A DNA stretch of 64,000 bases from Flabesymbios commensalis (GCA_964017125.1 OZ024915.1:16174480-16238479), one strand, 5' to 3'; positions 23,330-35,339 are shown, counted from the stretch's first letter. Notes: generated by a model not told the origin, from the sequence alone. Made by a program: numbers and translations.

Positions 23330-23478
23330 AAATGACGAAAAATATTACTATTTATGAAAAATAGACATGTTTAAAATTAAATTATTGGATCAACAAAGCA
23401 TCTATTAAAAACTTATTTTGATTGATCTAAAACATCCTTAACCCCGTATATATCCGGGCATAGCAGGACAAGGGTTAA
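23330..23478. repeat. Right part of the interrupted family E repeat
   Basis: AAATGACGAAAAATATTAC continues the hairpin arm from 11930. It is followed by TGAAAAATAGACATG and a terminus with CCGGGCATAGCAGGACAAGG then GTTAA. This parallels 2230-2420. Confidence 0.65.
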
Positions 23479-23487
23479 CGTAATGCC

Positions 23488-23706
23488 TAACCCTTATAAC
23501 TGTGAAATATTTTTGTATAAACCGTGGAGATCAAGATTTTTTTCAATTTGGAATCATCATAAATGTCTTAGTTAGCTGTTTCTGCTTCATTTGAATACCT
23601 ATGTTATGGGTCTACGGCCATTCTTTCAGTGTGGGGCTTGACTTCAGACGTAGGAATCTGACATCTACAGACACGACTAAAGTCGATCCCCGCACTTGTT
23701 ACAGCA
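23488..23706 (-). repeat. Hairpin repeat family A, minus orientation
   Basis: It begins TAACCCTTATAACTGTGAAA, then GTATAAACCGTGGAGATCAA, ATGTCTTAGTTAGCTG, ACCTATGTTATGGGTCTACG. A degenerate inverted centre follows (GACTTCAGACGTAGG / CGACTAAAGTCGATCCCCGC). The right end is weak. Confidence 0.7.
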
Positions 23707-24054
23707 CCAAACTGCTCTTAGCCTCGCCAAGTGAAGCACCTGGGATGTGAAGGGTTAATTTTTCAAGGACATCTCTGAACCAGCTCTGAAGCGCTATTCT
23801 GTCGGGCAAATCCAAGATGTGGTACCTGCATGGTAGGCTCTTATTAGTTTATTGCTGTTTAACTTCGCAGAGCAGTATTTGACCCCAAATTGTGTTGAGT
23901 TGAGGTGCGTCTTTACGCTTAAAGAATCATTCAACTGCAAAATGCGCATGCCTGGGACGGTCAAGTGTAGGCCAACAGTTGCCTATTGAGTACAGATTGA
24001 CGGCATTAATATAGCCACTGAACTGATTACAAGATACTACTTAAACGGGACATT

Positions 24055-24265
24055 GATCCAATGCTGTTTTAATGCTAGGCCAACGTCTGCGACGCTGGCC
24101 CAACATTGAACCAACATTGAATAAATGTACAATGTTTGAGAGAAAGTCCTCCTGCAGCCCAGCAAACACAAGACATTTGTATAACATTTATACAACGTCG
24201 GCCCAACGTTTTCGACGTTGGTTCAACATTGCATGAAATCATACAAATGTTTTGTGTTTACTGAG
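24055..24265. repeat. Two adjacent CCAGC-family repeats
   Basis: 24055-24130 has AATGCTGTTTTAATGCTAGG, CAACGTCTGCGACGCTGGCC and CAACATTGAACC. 24158-24262 runs from CCAGCAAACACAAGACATTT to AAATGTTTTGTGTTTACTGA with a CGTTTTCGACG centre. They are separate copies lying close together. Confidence 0.6.
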
Positions 24266-25498
24266 TGTCAATACAAGCTTTTGGGGTCAAACAGTTTCCA
24301 AATCCCGGCAGTAATACAGTCAGTTTTTTCTGCAAGCCAGCGACCAAGTAGGGGCAAAGGCAAAGGGCTTTGAATTAATAACTCATAGATGTCGCTCAAG
24401 TATATATATGAGCTTGCTGTGATTGGAGAACTTGCTCTTAATGAGGCTTTGGGTATAAAACGCATATTTAGTATTATTATGGAATAGGGCCTTGGCCTAC
24501 CCACGGGCACTATTGCCTTCTGGGGGACCCTTGTCCCGCGAATTTTGACAGTTGACAACACCTTTTATTGCTTTAATACCATGCATGTGCACTCCAAAGT
24601 GGCTCAAAGATTTTATATTTTATGTGTTGATCAACCTCCCGTCTATAAAAGAAATAGACAATAGGCCTACTTAATCCTATCCTCTCTATGACACTGTTTA
24701 GCTAGAGCTCAAGTTTTTAATTGATCTGTGACCCTAGATGATTACTTCGCGCTTTTGTACTCTCAAAGCACGTGACTCTCTTTTGATCTGGCGTATTGAT
24801 ACAGAGCTGTCATCTCTCCCGTCCTAGTGAGTTAAACGTCATGGTTACTGATTACTAAAATGACATTCTCACGTTTTGGCTTCTAACAATTCACAACTCT
24901 AATAGCACGTAGAATATGACCAGTGTTGTGATTGTAAACGCAGACCCAACAGGGATGAATAGATTGATAGTCTACTGTCAGTCCTGGAGCCAAGGGGTGT
25001 TTGCGTACAAAAATGGCCCGAAATCACCCACCTAATTTTGATAGTAGATCACCTGGGGCACCTGTGACGAGCTAAGAAAAAAGCGCCCCTAAGAATTAAA
25101 ATGTCTCCAATTTTAAAGGAATTACAATTTACTTAATTTAATATTTTATTCTAGCAAAGTATATCATATAAATGTTTTTTTAGAAACATTAGGGGAGATC
25201 AAATATTTTATTGGAGACCTCAGAGCCACTTTCAAAATTAGTAATATTAGTAAACTTGCCAACATTTTCAGAAAACCGACATAATTTAAGAAAAATACGT
25301 GATTTGGGGAATATTGCACATTTAATGATAACAAACAGCATCGTTTAAACTCTCAAACAGACGAGTGTAGACCCTGTGATAAGGTGGGGGAAAAATCAAT
25401 TAGATTTCATAAAGCCCAGGGTTACAAGAGGTCAAGATATGGCATAACCTGACCCCTGATCAAAATTCAGCACCCCTAAGAATTAAAACGTTCCCAAT
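24266..25498. other. Gene-free stretch
   Basis: No gene recognised. A phrase CCCCTAAGAATTAAAA.GT followed by CCAATTT.AA occurs twice (about 25086 and 25473), the second abutting the next family F element. This suggests an older shared repeat or a duplicated flank. Confidence 0.4.
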
Positions 25499-25874
25499 TT
25501 AAAGGGACTAGCCCAGGTCTAAAATCATAAAAAAAACGGTGATTTTATTTTAGCTTCTTAATATGACCATATGATGTAAACATGTCCATAGGGTAGAACT
25601 GCAAAAGTTTTTTAATTTTTGTGTTGTGCATTCACCAGTTAGACTAGATATAGAGACGAAATTCCTGATTTCTAATTATTGACAACCATGTCAAAAATAA
25701 GAAATACGGGAATTTCGTCTCTATATCTAGCATAACTGGTAAGTGCGCAGCACAAAAATAAAAAACCTTTGCAGTTCTAGTCAATAGACATGTTTACATC
25801 ATATAATCATATTAAGAAGCCAAAATAAAATCACCGATTTTTTGGTGATTTTAGACCTGGGCTAGTCCCTTTAA
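25499..25874. mobile_element. Family F long-hairpin MITE with TTAA duplication
   Basis: The element body is 25503-25870, flanked by TTAA at 25499-25502 and 25871-25874. It starts AGGGACTAGCCCAGGTCTAA and ends with the inverse. Arms of roughly 170 bases pair along nearly the whole length, meeting at a centre near TGACAACCATGTCA. A second copy lies at 28213-28584. TTAA duplication is the hallmark of piggyBac-type transposition. Confidence 0.88.
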
Positions 25875-26468
25875 TGAGTAGGGCATATTCCCAACTTCGG
25901 GCTTCCTTCTGTCGCGATATTGCCATGACTGTGGATTGTGCAGAAAACGACGTAAAGCAATATTCACTCACTACACACAGTAACTAGAAAATGTAGCTTA
26001 AAGGGTGACCCCCATGAGAGCGACACATAGTGTGTTAATAGGTGTCTCCCGACAAATGATATTACATATTAAATTATATGTTCTCTTTTTGATAATGTTG
26101 AATAAACAAGTCTGAGTCTGAGTCTAACCATAAGCCAACATTTAAAAAACAATTGTCATTTTCAAAATAAAAATACATACTAATATATCATATGATTATG
26201 ACTGACAGTGAAATTTGATGGCAAAATTCAAAATATTAATCACGGACACATTTATTAATGTGGGTTCTAAATTTGTTGAAAACATTCTATCGACTTATCT
26301 ATTCTATCTGATCGACCAATAAGTGTTTTTATGATAATTTAGAGAAAATTCATATTCCCAACGTTGCATGTAATCAGTCAAATGAGAATAACATAAATAC
26401 AATTATAAACAGTTTAGAATTAAAAAATAACTTTAGTAACGATGGTTGAAATACGACAATAGTGCAGC

Positions 26469-26576
26469 CCAGAAAACATGAGACGTTGGCCCAACGTTTG
26501 CTTAGTGTTGCGCCAAATGTCGTAGACGTTGGGCCAATAGTAAGCCAACGTTGTGCCAACATCTCATGTTTGCTGG
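26469..26576. repeat. CCAGC-family hairpin repeat
   Basis: It spans CCAGAAAACATGAGACGTTG to CAACATCTCATGTTTGCTGG with a TGTCGTAGACG centre. The terminal inverted repeats are about 20 bases. It is among the best-preserved copies of this family. Confidence 0.75.
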
Positions 26577-26788
26577 GAAGTGACTTTTAATTTGTTTTCT
26601 CCTAGTCAAATCACTAAAAGTTATGTTTATTAAGGTATATTTCTAAAAAATAAAATTGAAGGTAATTCCATCATTTAGAACAGCACTCATGGCTATAACT
26701 AGCCATGTTATAACTATCGCCTATCTCCACTCTACCTTCACTTCATCTGAAATCATATACTGGTAGTATAATTTTAATTAATAAACTA

Positions 26789-27000
26789 ACCCTAAAACCG
26801 CTGAGCGCAACCATAGTCATTTTAATTATTAGCCGCTTAAATCACTGACATTAGGGCCTATCAGGAACGAAATGTGTGTTTAAACTTCAGGTTTTGCAAA
26901 TGTATGGTGCCAAATTAAACAAATATGAGTAATTTCCACACACTTGAATTTGTGGATCGCGGTAGCGAGACACAACTTCAAGTGAGTGAAAATTTAGGGA
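26789..27000. repeat. Hairpin repeat family B copy
   Basis: It begins AACCCTAAAACCGCTGAGCG. It contains TTTGTGGATCGCGGTAGCGA then GACACAACTTCAAGTG, the diagnostic family B hairpin, and ends in AAAATTTAGGG. More diverged than the copies at 10147 and 53118. Confidence 0.65.
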
Positions 27001-27365
27001 CAAATATTTGTAGTTATTATGTTTTGATTTTTAAATAAATGCATGTACCACATTTTTCTGTTTTTGCTAGATGACCAACTGTCGTGTTGCTAATATTTTG
27101 TGTTATAAACAGATGCATTTTGAATGGTTTACAACCATTGAAAATGCCATATCTGACACTGACAGTCTGTTTGACTATACTGTTTCCCAGTTACTTTCAG
27201 CGTGAAACATTACAAAATGAACGACATGTTTGCTGATGAAATATCATTTGATATATAATTTTTGTGTACAGTTTTCCTGTAGGCGATTAACATTATATAC
27301 ATGATATAGTGTAAGATGTAAATATATGAATTATCTCTTAGTGCAAGCAAGGAATCTCAATCTTT

Positions 27366-27510
27366 ATTGAGATTCCTTGGTGCAAGGAAATACGCTCGAC
27401 TGCCGTTGCTCCACATGTGTACTGATCTGCAAAACCAAAGGGCAGCATCTGCTTATACTTGTAAAGTAAGCAGATATTGCCTTTTGGCTTTGCACGGCAG
27501 TCAATATGCC
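27366..27510. repeat. Two short hairpins
   Basis: AAGGAATCTCAATC with its inverse GATTGAGATTCCTT-like partner occupies about 27348-27400. A second hairpin at about 27427-27507 pairs TCTGCTTA around ACTTGTAAAG and ends GCCTTTTGGCTTTGCACGGC. The latter is a diverged copy of the hairpin at 39317-39396. Confidence 0.55.
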
Positions 27511-27561
27511 TAATGATTAGGTGTCATTCATATAGAGGTTGAGTGTACTATCTGCCACTTT

Positions 27562-27810
27562 TTAACCCTTACAACGCTGAAATATTTTTGTATAAACCAT
27601 GGAGACTAAAAGTTTTTTTTTCAATTTGAAATCATCATAAATGGCTTAGTTAGCTCTTCGTGGTTCATTTGAATACCTATGTTATGGGCCTACGGCCATT
27701 ATAATTTTGTGTAATTTTTTCATTGCGAGACCGCCTTTATATGTCAGAACCTGACGTCTACAGACGTCAGGTTCTGACGTATAAAGACGGTCCTCGCGCT
27801 GAAAAGGTTG
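27562..27810 (-). repeat. Hairpin repeat family A, near complete
   Basis: It starts TTAACCCTTACAACGCTGAA and runs through CATGGAGACTAAAAG, GAAATCATCATAAATGGC and TATGTTATGGGCCTACGGCC. The internal palindrome TCAGAACCTGACGTCTACAG is followed by its inverse, then GGTCCTCGCGCTGAAAAGG. This is the clearest example of the two-part plan: a conserved body plus an ACGTCAG-type hairpin. Confidence 0.8.
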
Positions 27811-28212
27811 AGTGGCAGATCATGACACTTTAGTGATATGTACTTTTGTATGAGTAATAAGAAATATAAAGCATAACTATCAAATAGCTTTTTTCCGATG
27901 ATTCCCGTGCTGAGATAAAACAGATACACAGAGAAGACATTCACAAAGCTATCACCATTCACCATAACGAGTATAGGCCTAACAACTTCCTCGCGGTATT
28001 TCTAAGTCAAGAAATAATACCTGAGTACAGAGTCCAAACTGAGATCATTTATAGATAAAATAAATCTAATCTAAACTAGACCGTATTTCGATAAATTGAT
28101 CCTGCTAAATACGTCTTGATATGCATTTGTTATAGGCGTATATATTCACAGATTCGTATCATAGATTCATATTCAATTATTAATCATTAATCAGTGTTAA
28201 TAACCTTGCCAG
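27811..28212. other. Gene-free stretch
   Basis: AT-rich sequence without a recognisable feature. Confidence 0.4.
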
Positions 28213-28584
28213 TTAAAGGGACTGGCCCGGGCTAAAATCATAAAAAAATCGGTGATTTTATTTTGTATTCTTAATATGACCATATGATGTAAACATGTCC
28301 ATAGACTAGAACTGAAATTTTTTATAATTTTCCTGCTGCGCACTTACCAGTTAGGCTAGTTATAGAGACGAAATTCCCGTATTTCCTATTTTTGACATGG
28401 TTGTCAATAATTAGAAATCAGGAATTTCGTTTATATATCTAGCCTAACTGATGAATGCGCAGCAGGAAATTTAAACAAATTTCAGTTCTAGTCTATGGAC
28501 ATGTTTACATCATATGGTCATATTCAGAATACAAAATAAAATCACCGATTTTTTTATGATTTTAGCCTGGGCCAGTCCCTTTAA
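28213..28584. mobile_element. Family F long-hairpin MITE with TTAA duplication, second copy
   Basis: Body 28217-28580 between TTAA at 28213-28216 and 28581-28584. It starts AGGGACTGGCCCGGGCTAAA and shares the arms and the TGACATGGTTGTCA centre with the copy at 25499. The centre is in the opposite sense relative to that copy, consistent with a near-symmetric hairpin. Confidence 0.88.
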
Positions 28585-29160
28585 AGTTTGTAAATACCAT
28601 CATGTGTTTAAACACATGAAACATTAGAAATATAGTGAAGAATGTCGTCAACTATAATGCTCATCTATGGAATGTCGTATCTACATATAACGATTTCACA
28701 AGAGGTATTAGCGCTTCCTTAATCGCCAGCGAATTACCATCAAAAATATGGAACAGGATATACTGATCCCTCCTCCGATGAAAAATGGCATTTTATAATT
28801 CCCATGAGTCTGGTATAGTTTGCCTGCAACAGAATTATAGCAATATTAAATATCTTCAAAATAAATTACCTAATAAGATATCTTATTTTCAGTAAATTAA
28901 TAAATTACTCAATTATATAATAATTATTTGAACCATTACAATCTGAAAGGATTACATTTGCTAAAGATCAGTGCGGTATTTAATTTGTTAAGGTTTCTAT
29001 AATATGACAAATTTTATAGACTGGCGTTGGAGCATGATACAAAAATATGTGACTGCTAAACAGTAGTTATAAATATATATTGTTTGAGTAGGTTTACAGT
29101 ATTGATGGTAGATATAAAATTGTTCGCATAAAAGTGATATATGAAAAGGTTTTCTACCGG
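28585..29160. other. Gene-free stretch
   Basis: AT-rich; nothing recognisable on either strand. Confidence 0.4.
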
Positions 29161-30809
29161 TAAATACAGAGTTTTCGTAAAATGAAAGCTCTTTTTATCG
29201 GACACAAAATAGATTATTAATCTTAGGCGAATCCCAAGCTATGTAATTCGTGGTTTGTTCGGATCTCGATTTGTTTGTAACAGTCTCTTTTAGCAATGAA
29301 ATCTTGAGAGTGGTCCAAACCAAAAATTAATCCGAAAGAAATATAAATTTATATAGCAGATTCTATGTCTATCAAGAAAATCTTGTATTTTAAATACGTT
29401 TCAATAGTTCTTTTATATGATAGATATAGTTTTGCATTGTTTTTGAATATGTTCAACCATGTGTCAGTGGTTTTTTAATTTATGACTTTGATTGACATCG
29501 CCGACATCGATCCGGTCGCAGTCACGTGGTTAAGTCCACTTCTAATTCTTATATTATCGCTCACGCTGAATTCGTGTTTTTATTAACTATTATTAATAGT
29601 ATTATCCGTACGCGCTGGTAATCAAATGTCAAAGTTACTGGAGTCTAGATATAGTCTAGACTCGGCTCTAATTGTTACTCTAACTGTTAGTAGACTCAGA
29701 CTATACTATAGTATAGACTATGGCCATAGGCGGCTAGGCCAGGGCTAGGACTAGACTTTGGTCTAATTCATTTTAAATCTAATAGTCTAATTCTAGACAT
29801 TGCACATTACAAAATTGTAGCTGTCTACAAAAAAGTATATAGGCCTGGTCTAATCGCTTTTCATTTCATGAAATCAAAAAATTTGCGCTGCTTAACCTCA
29901 TTTTCATGGAATAAAAATTTAAATATATGATATAGACTAGTCTACCATTAGACTGGTTGAATCGTCATTATTAGTGTAATAGTCGGCAGCACTTCCAGTC
30001 ATTAGTGACATATTTTTGGGGTGACAAATTCATAATACAAAATTCATCTGGAATAAATTTGGTTTGGACTGTTCTTTCATGATTTTAATAAAATGTAGTC
30101 TAAAAAATATACAATCTTAGAAATTTAAGCGCTAGTGTTAACTTTAAATTAAGTTAAAAGCACAATGACCATATAATTTTGATTTAATTTAAATCAATGA
30201 GAGTGGTGATAGTTCACAAGTTTTAAATTTGATTTAAAATAGCAAGATTTGATGAACTTTTTGAGGCGATAACCAATTGCACATTAAAAATTTGTAGCTG
30301 TCTATACTTTATTTTTATATGACTATAAAGATCTATAAATAAAAATTATGTTACAAATATTTTTAATAGTTTGTGTATATATTTGATAACAGCTTTGCGT
30401 GGTTGTTATTGAATCTGTCCGACCAATTATTTGGATTATGACCCTTATCTTTGTCTCATTGACATTGTTGGTTTTCCATGTGGTCTAGTCAGTCTCAAAA
30501 CCTTACATTATCGTTCACTCATTCTTTGTTTCAACCGTGAATTTCCGTTGTTATTAAATTATTAAATTTAACAAATTGAGCATAAAACAAGAATTCTCAT
30601 AATGCAGAGTAACACTGATCGGTTTCTCATTTATAAAACATTTGCGGAATGACATAATGAAAAAATCATTTGCATTTTTGCATCCAAATTTGGGTTTGGA
30701 TGATGCTTCCATAACTTTTAATATGTCAAGGGGGATGGAAAATAGTTTCATCTTTGTTATATAAAAAATTTGGTTTCATTCAGGTGAAAAAGTACTATGT
30801 TAAATTGTT

Positions 30810-32160
30810 GTGATTCGCTGAGTAAATATTTGAGATGGCGTTCACTTTAGACAATATTAATTTTATAAATCAACGATAATTGTGTCAGAGAATTTGTTTA
30901 ACAAAGATTGATTAACTCTTGAGGCGATAACCACTTTAGCTGTTTTTATGCTTTTATGCTAGTTTGTGGTTGACTCACTGATTCCTTTCAGGAACCGTTT
31001 TTCCTGTGGGCCATTCTTTGGCATTGCCACTGCGGCCTTATGGGGTTTCAGATAGGTCTTGTTGTCAGGAACATATGTTTTTGGCCTTTTTCCTCGTTGG
31101 GAGTTTCATCTTTGTTACTTAAATTTTTTGGGTACATTTTATTGTGTGATTTGCAGGGTCAACTTTATAAATTATCTTGATAAGAAGATTGATTCTTGTT
31201 GTGATTCGCTGAGTAAACATTTGAGATGGTGCTCACTTTAATGCAATAGACAATATTAATTTTATAAATCAATGATAATTGTCTCAGAGAATTTGCTTAA
31301 CAAAGATTGATTAACTCTGGAGGCGATAACCACTTCGGCTGCTTTTATGCATTTATGCCAATTTGTGGTTGACTCACTGATTCCTTTCAGGAACTGTTTT
31401 TCCTGCGGGCCATTCTTTGGCATTGCCACTGCAGCCTTATGGGGTTTCAGATAGGTCTTGTTGTCAGGAACATATGTTTTTGGCCTTTTTCCCCATTTTT
31501 TGGAGTTTCATCTTTGTTACTTAAATTTTTTGGGACATTTTATCGTGTGATTTGTAGGGCAAAAATTTACAAATAATATAAATAAATAAGAGGAGCAATT
31601 GTTGTTTCTATGATTTGATTTAGCAAGAATTGATAAACTCAGGAGGCGATAATCACATTGGCTGATGCCAATTTGTGGTGGACCCACTGATTCCTATCAG
31701 GATTTGTTTCCTGTGGGCTATTTTCTGGCCTCGCCAGTACAGCTTTCGGTTTCAGATAGGTCTTTGTCAAAACTATGTTTTTGGCACCTTTCCTCTTTGA
31801 TTGGAGTTTTCTTTTTTTGTTACTTTTGGTCAATGAAGCATACATACCAGCCACTCTTAATCTCAAATTAAAATATACAATATTAGTGCTCATAAGGATA
31901 TTTAAAAATAATTCATGTTAGGAAGTTAAGATTTAACGTTCTCATTAGTAATAATTTAAATTAATGAGAAGAGATATAGTTGATAATCTCTTGATTTCAT
32001 TTTATATAATTAATGCAATTATGCCAATTTGTGATGACTCTGGAATAATCCCAGGGGCTGGTTTTCCTGTAGGCCATTCTCTGGCTTTGCCAAAGTGACC
32101 TTAGGTTTCAAGTGGATCCTACGAAATTATGTTTTGGGTCACCTTTTTCTTTCTAAGTTT
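30810..32160. repeat. Four diverged tandem units of about 300-400 bases
   Basis: Each unit has a GAGGCGATAA.CAC word, then CAGGAACTGTTTTTCCTG (or a variant), a CTGGC.TTGCCAG hairpin, TTTCAGATAGGTCTTGTTGT and a T-rich tail. On the minus strand each unit can encode a peptide like KTYLKPKAVLARPENSPQE. The first two units (from about 30810 and 31205) are nearly identical; the third (31600) and fourth (31960) are more diverged. The peptide and the hairpin are conserved across units, but no start codon, splice sites or known domain are evident. Confidence 0.65.
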
Positions 32161-32514
32161 TCTTCTTTGTTGTTTGTTTTGTAAAGCTTAGTGATCCAGC
32201 TGCTTTGTAATTAAATAATAATAACAAAAAAAAAAAAAAATGGCCACAAGAATTAAATCTTTCGTCATTCTTACTTAGATATATATATATATAATAAATA
32301 ATTTGTAAATTAAAATAATTCGGAAGAGTATCCAAGTGTAGGAGTGTAAGGTAAAAGCAATATAATTATTCAATTAAACTAATGCAAGAACATATTATTA
32401 ATCAATAAATACAAGGTCAGTTACAACAAGACTTGGCCAGTTGTTACAGGCCGCAGTAATTATTGCATGCCTTATACGCCAACTACATGATGCTCTCTGT
32501 CTAGCTTGATTAAT

Positions 32515-33020
32515 CTAGCATCAGGACTTGCGCCAGCTGCTGAAATCAGTGCTAGTAATGATAGACAGGATGCATCCGGACTTGCGCCAGATGCAATGAA
32601 CTTCATGAAGAACCAAACATATGATTATTCATTTGTTAGTTCGGCAGGACTTGCGCCAGCTGTTCTAACTATAGCAAACATTATGGGGAGTGATTTGCCA
32701 ACTGGATTTGGGCCAGTTGGTTTTTGATACAATATCCACAAGCTCATTCTTACAGGTGGAATTAGTTTAATCTAGCATCAGGATTTGCGCCAGCTGCTGA
32801 AATCAGTGCTAGCAAGTATGGGCAGGATGCATCCGGACTTGCGCCAGATGCAATAAACTTTGTGAAGAACCAAACATATGATTTTCCATTTGTTAGTTCG
32901 GCAGGACTTGCGCCAGCTGTTCTAACAATAGAAAACATGATGGGGAGTGATTTGCCAACCTGATTTCGGCCAGTCGGTTTTTGATACAATATCCACAAGC
33001 TCCTTCTTACAGGTGGAATT
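32515..33020. repeat. GGACTTGCGCCAG cassette, tandemly duplicated
   Basis: Two head-to-tail copies of a unit near 250 bases meet at about 32760. Each carries several occurrences of GGACTTGCGCCAG (for example near 32525, 32578, 32649, 32834 and 32905), with spacing of about 54 and 71 bases inside a unit. The matching block in the second 5 kb repeat (48035-48260) holds a single unit, and 6178-6530 holds a piece in the opposite orientation. Confidence 0.7.
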
Positions 33021-33844
33021 ACTTTAAATGTGAATGATTTATGTCCTTTTTCTTCTCCCGTAGAAGAGAAGAAAAAGCTAAAATTTTGCTTTTTCGTCAA
33101 TAACTGCGTGAGTAAGAAATTATTATTATTATTTTTTTTTTTAGAATTCTTTAGATCTTGCTGTGTATGTATATGTAAACACCATTTTTAGTGAATACAG
33201 CAATACTCAAGATGTGGACCATTTCCTCATGTTCCTAATTTGCTTCAAATCCTTCTAAATCTATGTTTTGTGGTCTTCTTATGTTTTCAAAGTGTGTCTG
33301 CAATACCTAGGTCAGCTCAAAATGAGGTCTGTATACTTCTGTGGTCACTTACAGAAAATAAAATTCCACTGACATATAAATCCAGCCAGTCAAAACTCTA
33401 CTCAGACTTGCTTCAGGAATTATAAATACAATAGATGTTATGATAATGTGTCCCTTATTATCTACATATGGAAATTTTAATTATTTGGTTATCTATTTAA
33501 TACATGTAAATTTCAAGTTTCACTTCTGTAGACATCCTAATTTCAATTTAAAAACTAAATTTCAGCTTATATAGCACTTCACTATTTAGAATTAGTGTTG
33601 TTTCTGATGCCGCAAGTAATGGTGGATTAGACAGATGAGAGGTTGGAATTCATATGTGCTCTTACGATGGATTCGTAAGTTTGTGTTGTGGGGGTCAGAC
33701 ACTTTGTGTCTGTGTGCCGTTTTCATACCCTCCTCAACAACAGATAATCTTGTTTAATAATGTTATTGATAGATTTTGTCATATATATTATGTAATTTGT
33801 ATGTAATGATACAAGAGTCAATGTTCATTAATATATTAATGTGA

Positions 33845-34135
33845 ACAATTAGTAGATTGTTATTGATATGTTTGGTTTTGTGTGAACAATTACTAGATTG
33901 TTATTGATAGTTTGGTTGATATTATCTAATTTGTTTGTAATGATACAAGAGTCAAAGTTCACATTTAAATAGTAGATTAGATCAATCAGAGACATGTATA
34001 AATATTCATAGTAGATTAGATCAATCAGAGACATGTATAAATAGTCCTAGTAGATTTGATCAATTTGAGACATGTATAAATATTCATAGTAGATTAGATC
34101 AATTAGAGACATGTATAAATATTCACTGGTTAATC
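33845..34135. repeat. Minisatellite, unit about 45 bases
   Basis: 33845-33925 has two copies of GTGAACAATTA.TAGATTGTT. 33965-34130 has four or five copies of a unit with TAGTAGATTAGATCAATCAG, AGACATGTATAAATA and TTCA. The second 5 kb repeat has a differently expanded version. Confidence 0.8.
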
Positions 34136-34689
34136 CTGTTAACTGACTGTCAAGTAAATTTATACCTATTTTGGTCTTAGGGCTTCACTCTGTTACAACC
34201 ACGTTTACATTAACAACATTTGAAGTGAAGCCCTTTTTATTTGTAGTCGTTTAATTTGATGTTTATTTTTAATAAACAAATTTCCCCCATTTTATGTGTC
34301 TGTTTTTTGTACGATAAATATGTTAACATTATTTTATGTCTTCATAAATGCCTGTTTTTTATGGTACCTGATATCATTGGCGTGTAGCTAACTGCAGAAT
34401 CAATGCTGATATATACCTATAGTTGCCATCAACCGCAGCTCGGTGAGAATTGAATTAATTAGATTTTATTAAATCACTCACTAGCAGTAAAATAGTGCTA
34501 AACTCAAACACAGACTGCAAATAAGCATTCAAATAGTTTAATATTTGACTATGACAGACACATGGACTTTTTTCAAGGAATATGAAAGGGTGGTCATTAG
34601 ATAACAGCTAAGTGAACATTGTGTTTACATTTTCATTAGAAACATGAAAAAGAGCTATTGTTTCAAGACTGCGTATTCTGAATGATTTC

Positions 34690-34932
34690 TTAACCTTTAG
34701 AACGCTGAAATATTTTTGAAAAAAAACATGGAGATCAAAGGTGTTTTTTGATTTTGAAGTCATCATAAAATGTCTTAGTTGACTCGTTCCCCTTCGTTTG
34801 AATATATGTTATGGGTCTAAGGCCATTATAAATTTTAAGTTCTTTCAGCGCGGGGACCGACTTTAGAAGTCCGAATCTGAGGTCTTTAGACGTCAGATTC
34901 TGATGTATAAAGACTGAAAAAAGACTGAAAAA
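34690..34932 (-). repeat. Hairpin repeat family A, partial copy
   Basis: It starts TTAACCTTTAGAACGCTGAA with body words ATGGAGATCAAAGG, AAATGTCTTAGTTGACTC and TATGTTATGGGTCTAAGGCC. An ACGTCAGATTCTGA hairpin follows. The right terminus is lost in AAAGACTGAAAAA. Confidence 0.7.
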
Positions 34933-35008
34933 ATTACGAAAAAATCAACATGCATTCAGACATGTACTTAGACCTTATTTAACAGAATGTATCTCCACCA
35001 AACAGTAC

Positions 35009-35322
35009 TAACCCTTTCAGCGTGCGGACCGTCTTTATACGTCCGAGTCTGACGTCCGTGCCCAGCATTGATTTATTGTTGGACCAGCGCCGTAGACGGT
35101 GCACCAACAATAAATCAACGTTGGGCACAGACGTCAGATTCTGACGTATAAAGACTGTCCCCACGCTGAAAGAATTACAATATTTATTATGGCCGTAGAC
35201 CCATAACATAGTTATTCAAATGAATCGGAAAGATCGAACTAAGACATTATGATGACTTTAAATTAAAAAACCCTTTTGTTTCCATGGTTCATACAAAAAT
35301 ATTCCAGCGTTGTAAGGGTTAA
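35009..35322 (+). repeat. Hairpin repeat family A with a nested CCAGC repeat
   Basis: It begins TAACCCTTTCAGCGTGCGG and ends GCGTTGTAAGGGTTAA. The usual ACGTCAG hairpin is interrupted at about 35051-35118 by a compact inverted repeat, TGCCCAGCATTGATTTATTG paired with CAATAAATCAACGTTGGGCA around a CGCCGTAGACGG centre. That insert belongs to the CCAGC family, which therefore arrived later than this family A copy. Confidence 0.8.
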
Positions 35323-35339
35323 AGCAGGTTGGAAAACAA

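Larger units (their letters stand above)
29167..34314. repeat. 5 kb repeat of unknown class, copy 1
   Basis: This block is matched in the same order and orientation by 44792-49578. The shared left edge begins CAGAGTTTTC and the right edge ends TGTCTGTTTTTTGTA.GA. TAAATA occurs just outside both ends of this copy (29161-29166 and 34315-34320), a possible target duplication. Inside, in order: a TCTAGAC-rich tract, four diverged tandem units (30810-32160), a GGACTTGCGCCAG cassette (32515-33020), and a short minisatellite (33845-34135). A hairpin GGGCTTCACT / AGTGAAGCCC lies near 34178-34233. No LTRs, clear terminal inverted repeats or enzyme-coding frames were seen. It may be a large non-autonomous element or a segmental duplication. 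Confidence 0.8.

Noticed and set aside
32506-33100. A protein with SGLAPDA-like repeats
   Set aside because: The cassette is open on both strands and its translation is a repeat of one DNA word; the strand is not consistent between copies, so coding is not supported.
29167-34314. Helitron or LTR retroelement identity for the 5 kb repeat
   Set aside because: There is no TC start, no CTRR end with the usual hairpin placement, no direct terminal repeats, and no Rep, helicase, RT or integrase motif.
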